Assembly (NCBI GenBank): GCA_947302895.1
Contig: CAMYWU010000107.1
Location: forward strand, 1-5,771
Direction: 5' to 3'
DNA length: 5,771 bases
DNA from: an uncultured Clostridia bacterium
GTDB lineage: Bacteria; Bacillota; Clostridia; Oscillospirales; Acutalibacteraceae
A program made the translations under genes and the position numbers. The notes beneath the pieces were generated by a model. That model was given only the letters and a program-made list of their open reading frames with translations. It did not search any database and had not been told where the DNA came from. Each line of letters begins with the position of its first letter. Position 1 is the first letter of the stretch. Below, one piece after another: positions 1 to 5,322 of the stretch.

Positions 1-24
1 GTTTGCAAGTGGTTTAATATTCAT
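1..24 (-). CDS. groS: GroES co-chaperonin, first 8 codons only (partial)
   Basis: Only the first eight codons are in the window, reading MNIKPLAN from an ATG at position 24. This matches the usual N-terminus of the 10-kDa co-chaperonin GroES (MNIKPLxDRVV and variants), the lid of the GroEL folding chamber in the cytoplasm. The start is supported by a GAGGTG ribosome binding site five bases upstream and by a sigma-A-like promoter at 54-81. The family usually has about 95 residues and is followed by groEL; neither can be checked here. Asn replaces the more common Asp at residue 8. Eight residues are little evidence, so the call rests on the strongly conserved start motif plus the promoter and RBS. 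An unrelated protein starting MNIKPL is possible. Confidence 0.6.
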
Positions 25-33
25 AATATCACC

Positions 34-50
34 TCGTAAATATTTTACAA
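34..50. promoter_or_regulatory. Short inverted repeat at the groES transcription start, possible operator
   Basis: GTAAA-TAT-TTTAC forms perfect 5-bp arms (36-40 and 44-48); after one mismatched pair, a further T/A pair extends the symmetry. It covers the predicted transcription start of groES and lies between the -10 box and the ribosome binding site, a common place for a repressor to bind. The sequence is AT-rich and short, so chance is a real alternative. It does not resemble CIRCE. Confidence 0.25.
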
Positions 51-53
51 ATT

Positions 54-81
54 ATTATAATACTTTAACAGCAAAATTCAA
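54..81 (-). promoter_or_regulatory. Sigma-A-type promoter for the probable groES gene
   Basis: On the minus strand, TTGAAT (76-81) and a perfect TATAAT (54-59) are separated by 16 bases. The predicted transcription start falls near position 47, about 23 bases before the groES ATG and ahead of its ribosome binding site. The -35 matches consensus at four of six positions. I see no CIRCE operator (TTAGCACTC-N9-GAGTGCTAA) and no CtsR heptamer repeat between the previous gene and the ATG. Confidence 0.6.
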
Positions 82-90
82 GTATTTTTT

Positions 91-145
91 GTAGGGAACG
101 ATGCCCTTCATTGTTCCGCGGCAAGATGTGAGCATCTTGCCCTAC
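91..145. repeat. Two-hairpin palindromic intergenic element with GTAG/CTAC ends
   Basis: This 55-bp unit folds completely. Outer GTAG (91-94) pairs with CTAC (142-145). Inside are hairpin 1, GGAACGATG (95-103) with CATTGTTCC (109-117), containing one G-U pair and a five-base loop, and hairpin 2, GGCAAGATG (120-128) with CATCTTGCC (133-141), with loop TGAG. Only two bases between the hairpins stay unpaired. Short units beginning TTGTAGGG and ending CCCTACAA with internal palindromes are, to my knowledge, scattered between genes in many Clostridia. This one fits that architecture and is probably one copy of a dispersed family. It lacks a T-run after the fold on either strand, so it is not a canonical intrinsic terminator, although it may still end or stabilise the operon mRNA. 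No second copy is visible in this window. Confidence 0.7.
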
Positions 146-169
146 CAATTATATGACAGTAACTCTCAA

Positions 170-751
170 CTACTCAACAGTTATCGTTTCAATAACAACA
201 TCATATATCGGCTTATCGCCCATTGAGGTTTTAACGCCTGCAATATCCTCAAGAACATCTGCGCCCTCAATAAGCTGACCGAATACGGTATGATGAAAAT
301 CAAGCCAGGGAGTTCCGCCAACTGCCTTATAGTTATCTATGCACTCTCTTGGATATCCTCTGTCGGTGAGCTCCTCCATCTGGGAAAGCATCTGCGGCGG
401 CGCTGTTTTAGCCTGAACAATGAAGAACTGGGAACCGTTTGTATTAGGTCCTGAATTAGCCATTGAAAGAGCGCCGTAATAGTTTCTTGCATCAAGGGAA
501 AACTCATCCTCAAAAGGAGCTCCCCATATCGACTCACCGCCCATACCTGTTCCGTTCGGGTCGCCGCCCTGAATCATAAAATCCTTTATTACACGGTGGA
601 AAATAAGACCGTCATAATATCCGTTTTTAGCATGGGTTGTGAAATTTTCAACTGCTTTCGGAGCTGCTTCGGGAAGAAGAATAAAGGTCATATCCCCCCT
701 GTTTGTTTTGATTATTGCTTTAATTCCGTCTTTAAGTTCAAGTTGATTCAT
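170..751 (-). CDS. Cyclophilin-type peptidyl-prolyl cis-trans isomerase (cytoplasmic)
   Basis: The 193-residue protein is a single cyclophilin domain that catalyses cis-trans isomerisation of X-Pro bonds during protein folding. The core motif [15 protein letters not shown] (residues 51-65) holds the family's catalytic Arg (R53) plus F58 and Q61. [19 protein letters not shown] (93-111) gives the second half of the active site, and Trp149 with HHTVFG (153-158) matches the segment carrying the conserved Trp. About 35 residues (113-147) are inserted between the FFI and WLD motifs, an extension I associate with longer bacterial cyclophilins. No signal peptide or lipobox is present, so it should act in the cytoplasm. 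It is the last gene of the operon, 26 bases after the glycoside hydrolase stop. An AAAAGG ribosome binding site lies about ten bases before the ATG. It could be named ppiB-like. A probable groES follows downstream. Confidence 0.95.
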   Translation of the reverse strand: MNQLELKDGIKAIIKTNRGDMTFILLPEAAPKAVENFTTHAKNGYYDGLIFHRVIKDFMIQGGDPNGTGMGGESIWGAPFEDEFSLDARNYYGALSMANSGPNTNGSQFFIVQAKTAPPQMLSQMEELTDRGYPRECIDNYKAVGGTPWLDFHHTVFGQLIEGADVLEDIAGVKTSMGDKPIYDVVIETITVE

Positions 752-777
752 AATAATAATACCTTTTCGTTAATTTC

Positions 778-2406
778 TTAGGTTAAGAGTCCGTTGAGCT
801 CATCCTCAACATCCGAAACCTCGGTATAAACAGTTGCCGAAAGCCCTGTTTTTATCTGGGGTATAATAACCTTTTCAAAGAGCTTTTTATATGCCTTTGT
901 TAAGCTCTCCTTTGATTTATATATGCGATAGCCGAAGAGCTTATCATTAAATGTATGGCCGTCAATTTTAAAACTGTATCCGCCGAATTCTGAAAGAACA
1001 TAGGGGCGCTCGCTTGCCTTAACCTTAATCGGAGTAAAGTAGATATGTTTTGAAACAACATCGCTTCTTCCCATATCGTGCCATCCCGAAGCGGAATCAA
1101 CAAGGCGTGTTTTATCCCACTTTTTAAGAAGGTTATATGCCTTGCCGCTGTCAAACTGACCCCAGCCCTCGTTAAAGGGAACCCACATTGCAATACAGGG
1201 GCAGTTATAAAGCGCATCAACCATTTCACGAAGCTCGGTATAATAGAGTTCTCTTGCCTTTTCGTTGGTTCTTTTAAAGCGTTTATAGTTACTGTCGCTG
1301 AGCTTTATGTTAAGGAAGGGTAAAACAGAAACCTCGCTTCCATAAATTCCGCCGCCGTTTATCATATCCTGCCATACGATAATTCCGTTTACATCGCAGT
1401 AATGATACCATAGCAGAGGCTCAATTTTAATATGCTTTCTAAGCATATTAAAACCGCAAGCCTTCATTATTTTTACATCGTTTTCAAGCGCTTCATAGCT
1501 CGGAGGAGTTAAAAAGCCGTCGGGATAATAGCCCTGGTCGAGCAAGCCGTTATGAAAATACGGCTTGTTGTTCAGAAACAGTCTCGGTATTCCGCCATCA
1601 TCAGTACCCACTGAAAACTTTCTCATACCGAAATATGATTTAACCTTATCACCCTTATACTTGAATACCGCTTCATATAAAAACGGGCTTTCAGGCGACC
1701 AGGCTTTAAAATCGGGAAGCTTAACGGTTGTATCGCTTGTATCGGCTATGAGCTCCTCACCGTCATAAATCAGTATTTCAACGCCCTCGGCATTTTCAAA
1801 TTCAAAATGCACCTGCTCATTATCAAAGTTGGGCGTTATACGAACCGATTTAATATACTCAATCGGAGTTGATTCAAGCCATACGCTCTGCCAGATTCCG
1901 CTCTGCTTTGTGTACCATATTCCGCCACGCTTTGTTTTTTGTTTACCCCTTGAATATTCGTTTTCCTCGGTTTTATCCTCGGCAATAACATTAAGGGTAT
2001 TTTCTCCGCAATTGATATATTCGCTTATCTCAAACGAAAACGGAGTATATCCGCCGTGGTGAGTTCCGACATACTTGCCGTTTAAATAAACCTCAGCAAT
2101 CTGGTCAACAGCGCCGAAATTGATAAATACTCTGCCTTTATTAAAGGCTGCGTCAAGCTCAAAACTCTTTTGATAGATAAGATACTCATCATTTTGCAAT
2201 TCCCTGCCAACTCCCGAAAGCGGAGCTTCGGGCGAAAACGGAACAGTTATTTCATATTCAAATTCCGCCGGAACGGCTTTTTCCTTCAAAAATGAAAGCT
2301 GCCATTTTCCGTTAAGGCAAAAGAAGCTATCTCTTTTAAACTGAGGGCGTGGGTATTCGCTAAGCGGAATATCCCCAATATTCTTTCCCCATCTTGTCAG
2401 GAGCAT
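778..2406 (-). CDS. Glycoside hydrolase family 2, beta-glycosidase of unknown specificity
   Basis: The 542-residue protein has the three-part GH2 plan: an N-terminal jelly-roll sugar-binding domain (about 25-180, with LNGKW and the VYLNGKYVGTHHGGYTPF stretch at 107-124), an Ig-like domain (about 182-265) and a TIM barrel (about 270 to the end). E413 in FNEGWGQ is the expected acid/base and E473 in LSEFGG the expected nucleophile; GFNMLRKHIKIEP (318-330) is a conserved barrel motif. GH2 enzymes release terminal beta-linked galactose, glucuronate, mannose or related sugars by a retaining mechanism; substrate cannot be read from this sequence. There is no signal peptide, so it should act on imported sugars in the cytoplasm. 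Its ATG overlaps the ABC transporter stop (TAATG), with GGAGG seven bases upstream. It ends right after NGLLT, where relatives usually continue with Tyr-Asp-Arg and more, so the C-terminus may be clipped. Confidence 0.9.
   Translation of the reverse strand: MLLTRWGKNIGDIPLSEYPRPQFKRDSFFCLNGKWQLSFLKEKAVPAEFEYEITVPFSPEAPLSGVGRELQNDEYLIYQKSFELDAAFNKGRVFINFGAVDQIAEVYLNGKYVGTHHGGYTPFSFEISEYINCGENTLNVIAEDKTEENEYSRGKQKTKRGGIWYTKQSGIWQSVWLESTPIEYIKSVRITPNFDNEQVHFEFENAEGVEILIYDGEELIADTSDTTVKLPDFKAWSPESPFLYEAVFKYKGDKVKSYFGMRKFSVGTDDGGIPRLFLNNKPYFHNGLLDQGYYPDGFLTPPSYEALENDVKIMKACGFNMLRKHIKIEPLLWYHYCDVNGIIVWQDMINGGGIYGSEVSVLPFLNIKLSDSNYKRFKRTNEKARELYYTELREMVDALYNCPCIAMWVPFNEGWGQFDSGKAYNLLKKWDKTRLVDSASGWHDMGRSDVVSKHIYFTPIKVKASERPYVLSEFGGYSFKIDGHTFNDKLFGYRIYKSKESLTKAYKKLFEKVIIPQIKTGLSATVYTEVSDVEDELNGLLT
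1425..1453. repeat. Perfect 13-bp inverted repeat inside the GH2 gene
   Basis: TTTTAATATGCTT (1425-1437) and AAGCATATTAAAA (1441-1453) are exact reverse complements separated by TCT. In the mRNA this would be a 13-bp hairpin with a three-base loop. It covers the codons for the conserved FNMLRKHIK segment, so the protein sequence constrains it, but synonymous choices still had to line up for a perfect match. Confidence 0.8.
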
Positions 2407-4103
2407 TACTCACCCTCCATAACAATCTTTGAATCAATTATCTGAACATGCTTATTGCATATTTCAAGTGCTGCTTTTTTATGAGATACAATAATGCAGG
2501 TTTTATTATCAAGCTGCTTAAGATTTGTCAAGAAGCGTCTTTCAGTTTCCTCGTCAAGAGCCGAGGTTGCCTCATCAAGCAAAACAACTGGCGCTTTTGA
2601 AAGAAGCGAGCGGGCAATCGCAAGTCGCTGAAGCTGACCTTCGGAAAGACCTATTCCCCTTTCACCGATAACGGTTTCAAGACCTTCTGGAAGCTCGTTA
2701 ATGAAGGAATCCGAACAGGAAATTCTTATTGCTTCTTCAATTTCCTCATCGGTTGCATCATCGTTTATAAAGGTTAAGTTTTCTCTTATTGTTCCCGAAA
2801 GCAGGAAATTACCCTGCGGAACATAGGAAAACAGCCTTCTTGTATTATTATCAACATCAATGGTTTTACTGCCAAAATTCAGTTTAATGCTTCCCTCTTT
2901 AACCTTGAAAACTCCAAGCAGAAGTTTGAGAAGAGTGCTTTTTCCTATTCCTGAAATACCCATTATAGCAATAAAATCGCCTTTGTTTATTCTAAATGAG
3001 GTATTATCAAGAATGGTATCCCTGTCGTAAGCAAAGGAAACATTATCAAAATCAATGCTTTCAAGCAGTTCATAAACCTTTGCAGGATTCTTCATTGTCA
3101 TATTCTCGGTTGATTCATCGGGAAGGCTGTCAATTTCAATCAGTCTTTCCGCAGAAGCTACAAGCGAAAAATACCTTGGCATAACTCCCGAAAGAGCGGC
3201 AAAGGGCGACTGAATCTGATTAACAAGCTGAAGCATTGCGGTAACAGTTCCGTAGCTCATTCCGTGAAGAAGTCTATATGCTCCGAAGGTAAGCGCAAAG
3301 ATATAACCTAGGCTGAAAACAAAGCTGATACCTGCGTTTGCCGCAATACCGAAAAATCTTCTTTTCATCTTTGCCTTATAGTTTTCTGCCTGGAGCTCAT
3401 CTGCTTCACTTGCAATCTTCTTTTCAACAGAAAAGGATTTAACAACAAGCAGACTTGTAACAGCCTCTTGAATAAAGGAACGGGTTTTGCCCTCTGTTTC
3501 CTGAACGCTTTTGTGAAGCCTTTTAAGTGTTTTTCTGAAAACCTGGGTGAAGAGAAAAACAACAACTCCGCCAACAAGGAAAACAAGCGCAAATATTCTG
3601 TCAATAACAATGAGGTATGCAAATGCGCTTATTAATCTAACGAGGAAGAATACAACACTTGGAAGAATTGTTGTAAAGCCCTCGGAAATAACGGTTACAT
3701 CGTTGAACATTCTGTTTTGAAGCTCACCTGTATGGTATGCGCAAACAGAAGCATAATCCTTCTTCATAATCGAGCGCAGCATATACTGTTTGAGCGTCCA
3801 CTCAATTTTTGCCTTACAGCGCTCAACGGTGCTTCTGCTGATTAAGGTAAGGCTCAGCTGAAAAAGCAAAACACATAAAAACAAAACAGCATAATAAATA
3901 ACTCTGTCGAAGGATTTATCGATGGTTGCCGCATCTATTATCTTTTTTGAGAAATTTGCAAAAACGATTGTTAAAACGCCGTGAATAACATTTGTAAGAA
4001 TAAGAAGATAAACCTTAAAGCGCTCAGCTCTGCAAATCGAGTATATCCACTTCAAAGTTTTGATATCGCTTCTGCTGAATTTTCTTTTATCTGTATTTTC
4101 CAC
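2406..4103 (-). CDS. ABC exporter, fused membrane and ATPase domains
   Basis: The 565-residue half-transporter pairs an N-terminal exporter-type membrane domain with a C-terminal ATPase and should work as a homodimer, exporting a substrate across the cytoplasmic membrane. Hydrophobic segments lie near 31-50, 68-88, 145-165, 168-187, 255-275 and 284-305. The ATPase shows Walker A GISGIGKST (382-390), Q-loop Gln430 in YVPQGNFLLSGTIREN, signature LSEGQ (486-490, Glu for the first Gly of LSGGQ), Walker B VVLLDE (506-511) and switch His541. It lacks the N-terminal C39 peptidase domain found in many peptide exporters, which fits a separate peptidase encoded just upstream. The gene starts with GTG directly after the peptidase TAA, with GGAAGGA spaced seven bases from the start, so the two are probably translationally coupled. 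The substrate is unknown: a peptide is suggested by the neighbour, but lipid or drug export cannot be excluded. Confidence 0.93.
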   Translation of the reverse strand: MENTDKRKFSRSDIKTLKWIYSICRAERFKVYLLILTNVIHGVLTIVFANFSKKIIDAATIDKSFDRVIYYAVLFLCVLLFQLSLTLISRSTVERCKAKIEWTLKQYMLRSIMKKDYASVCAYHTGELQNRMFNDVTVISEGFTTILPSVVFFLVRLISAFAYLIVIDRIFALVFLVGGVVVFLFTQVFRKTLKRLHKSVQETEGKTRSFIQEAVTSLLVVKSFSVEKKIASEADELQAENYKAKMKRRFFGIAANAGISFVFSLGYIFALTFGAYRLLHGMSYGTVTAMLQLVNQIQSPFAALSGVMPRYFSLVASAERLIEIDSLPDESTENMTMKNPAKVYELLESIDFDNVSFAYDRDTILDNTSFRINKGDFIAIMGISGIGKSTLLKLLLGVFKVKEGSIKLNFGSKTIDVDNNTRRLFSYVPQGNFLLSGTIRENLTFINDDATDEEIEEAIRISCSDSFINELPEGLETVIGERGIGLSEGQLQRLAIARSLLSKAPVVLLDEATSALDEETERRFLTNLKQLDNKTCIIVSHKKAALEICNKHVQIIDSKIVMEGE

Positions 4104-4568
4104 TTATTTTTCCTTCCCGAAAATTTTCTTAATCTTTCTTTTTACAAATCCAAGACATCTGCGAACAAAGAAATACGCAGGCTTTAAAGGAATAACTGCA
4201 ACAATTAATCTTGAATATATTTTATACAGCTTCGAATTCTCACAGTCGATATATCTCTTACCGTTTTTATAAAACCCGATAAGCTTTCCGCAAATCATAT
4301 CATCGGTAACATATTCTTTTCTCATAAGGTTATCGCCCATAATGATATAATGGTCGTCGCAAACCTTAATGACTCTGTGCATAATATATTTTCCGCTTTT
4401 GGTAACATACAGGGCAACATCATATTTTTTAAGTCTGCCCTCGGGGCGAACAACAATAATATTATCCTTTTGCTGATGCAAAAGGGGTTTCATAGATATT
4501 CCGACTGTAAGCCCCGTATATGTTCCTGTTTTTTCAAGAATTTCCTTGATTGATGAATATTCAGCCAT
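4104..4568 (-). CDS. S24/S26-family serine peptidase, signal-peptidase-like
   Basis: The 154-residue protein has the signal peptidase I/LexA-type fold signature. GISMKPLL (23-30) carries the likely nucleophile Ser25, RLKKYDVALYV (45-55) is the typical strand after it, IMHRVI (62-67) places His64 where ER-type and SipW-type signal peptidases have catalytic His, and IMGDN (76-80) supplies Asp79. The general-base Lys of ordinary bacterial signal peptidases is not evident. There is no N-terminal membrane anchor; the only hydrophobic stretch is near the C-terminus (about 117-136), followed by a Lys/Arg-rich tail. I chose the ATG at 4568 over an in-frame TTG at 4589 because AAGGA (4576-4580) sits seven bases before the ATG, while the TTG has no RBS and lies almost at the predicted transcription start. 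It is first in the operon, directly before the ABC exporter, suggesting processing of an exported peptide. Actual peptidase activity is inferred. Confidence 0.8.
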   Translation of the reverse strand: MAEYSSIKEILEKTGTYTGLTVGISMKPLLHQQKDNIIVVRPEGRLKKYDVALYVTKSGKYIMHRVIKVCDDHYIIMGDNLMRKEYVTDDMICGKLIGFYKNGKRYIDCENSKLYKIYSRLIVAVIPLKPAYFFVRRCLGFVKRKIKKIFGKEK

Positions 4569-4575
4569 TTCAATA

Positions 4576-4580
4576 TCCTT
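4576..4580 (-). promoter_or_regulatory. Ribosome binding site that decides the peptidase start
   Basis: AAGGA on the minus strand lies seven bases before the ATG at 4568. No purine-rich site precedes the alternative TTG at 4589, which would also leave only a few leader bases after the predicted transcription start. This supports a 154-residue product. Confidence 0.75.
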
Positions 4581-4599
4581 ATATAACAATAATATTATA

Positions 4600-4627
4600 A
4601 TTATAGCATAAAAAGAAAATATTTCAA
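4600..4627 (-). promoter_or_regulatory. Sigma-A promoter of the peptidase-ABC-GH2-cyclophilin operon
   Basis: On the minus strand, TTGAAA (4622-4627) and a perfect TATAAT (4600-4605) are separated by 16 bases, with TGC just before the -10 box giving an extended -10. The expected transcription start is near 4593, leaving a leader of about 25 bases before the ATG. The -35 box overlaps the gatD stop codon (4624-4626). No terminator lies between gatD and this promoter, so some read-through from murT-gatD is likely. Confidence 0.8.
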
Positions 4628-5322
4628 CTAAATCTCTTAATTAACTGATTGTGGCATTGTTTTTCCTCAAAATCATTAAGCTCTTTTAGCTCATTCGCTT
4701 TGAGCGCTCTTTTTATTATTTCATCTGCAAGAGCAGGGTTTTTCGGCAGAACTGCGCCGTGGGAATAGGTTGCAAAGGTGTTTTTGAAAAGAAGCCCCTC
4801 GTATCCGTCCTCGCCGTTATTTCCAAAACCGCTGATAACTTTGCCAAGAGGTTTAAGGCTATTTGATAAATAGGTTTTTCCGCTATGGTTTTCAAAGCCT
4901 GCAACCTTGCCGAAGGGCGTTTGAAACACAGTATTTCCAATCATTCTCACGCTTGATGCCTGAGTATAAAAATCAAGCGCCCCGCTAAGCTTGAGCTTCT
5001 CGCCGTCTTTAGTTAAATAGTAATTACCCAAGAGCTGAAAGCCTGCGCAAACAGCAAAAACCGCTTTGCCGCAGTTTATGCTGTAGGAGAGCATTTCGCT
5101 TTTTCGCCTGAGGTCATTTTTTATAATATTCATTTCCCTGTCCTGCCCTCCGCCGATAACAAGAATATCAAAATCGCCAAGCCTGTCGCCGATATTTATG
5201 CTCTGGATTTCAACATTATAGCCCCGTTTTTTAAGACGGTAGTACAGACAAAGAACATTTCCCCTGTCGCCATAGAGATTGAGCTCATTAGGATACAAAC
5301 ACGCAATAACAACCCTTTTCAC
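4624..5322 (-). CDS. gatD: GatD, glutaminase subunit of lipid II isoglutaminyl synthase
   Basis: The 232-residue class I glutamine amidotransferase (GATase3 type) releases ammonia from glutamine for its partner MurT, which amidates D-Glu of lipid II to D-isoglutamine at the inner face of the membrane. The N-terminus has the family motif YPNELNLYGDRGN (10-22), and GGGQDRE (57-63) follows. The nucleophile is Cys92 in AVCAGFQLLG and the catalytic His is His188 in TYSHGAVLPKNP, in line with the Cys/His pair known in S. aureus GatD. Arg126 and the GFENHSGKT motif (142-150) are further family landmarks. The usual length is about 240. It starts at GTG, with AAAGGAG eight bases upstream, and overlaps the murT stop by GTGA, so the two subunits are probably coupled in translation. 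A cobyric acid synthase-like role is unlikely given the MurT neighbour. Confidence 0.93.
   Translation of the reverse strand: MKRVVIACLYPNELNLYGDRGNVLCLYYRLKKRGYNVEIQSINIGDRLGDFDILVIGGGQDREMNIIKNDLRRKSEMLSYSINCGKAVFAVCAGFQLLGNYYLTKDGEKLKLSGALDFYTQASSVRMIGNTVFQTPFGKVAGFENHSGKTYLSNSLKPLGKVISGFGNNGEDGYEGLLFKNTFATYSHGAVLPKNPALADEIIKRALKANELKELNDFEEKQCHNQLIKRFS

Noticed and set aside
91..145. Intrinsic terminator for the minus-strand operon
   Set aside because: The hairpins are strong, but on the minus strand they are followed by an A-run, and on the plus strand the T-run comes before the fold rather than after it.
148..177. Second promoter before groES (TTGAGT-N18-TATAAT, minus strand)
   Set aside because: The -10 is perfect but the -35 is poor and the spacing long, and it would overlap the cyclophilin stop. 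In this AT-rich DNA such a match is weak evidence.
486..490. Interpretation of 2632-2648 region: LSEGQ in the ABC signature as an inactivating change (residues 486-490 of the exporter)
   Set aside because: Substitution of the first Gly of LSGGQ by Glu occurs in working ABC exporters, and all other ATPase motifs are intact.
900..1229. 109-codon open frame within the GH2 gene (minus strand, other frame)
   Set aside because: It lies wholly inside a GH2 gene with intact catalytic motifs, has no ribosome binding site I can support and its translation resembles no family.
1829..2062. Plus-strand open frame opposite the GH2 gene
   Set aside because: It is an antisense shadow of a well-supported gene, with no promoter or recognisable protein motif. 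The same holds for the plus-strand frames at 596-781, 1078-1323, 1565-1768 and 2996-3184.
4060..4272. Hydrophobic plus-strand open frame opposite the peptidase, a possible small toxin or peptide precursor
   Set aside because: Its hydrophobicity follows from the Lys-rich C-terminus on the coding strand (AAA/AAG read as TTT/CTT). No promoter or ribosome binding site is evident.
4569..4589. In-frame TTG at 4589 as start of the peptidase gene
   Set aside because: It has no ribosome binding site and lies only a few bases after the predicted transcription start, whereas the ATG at 4568 has AAGGA at good spacing.
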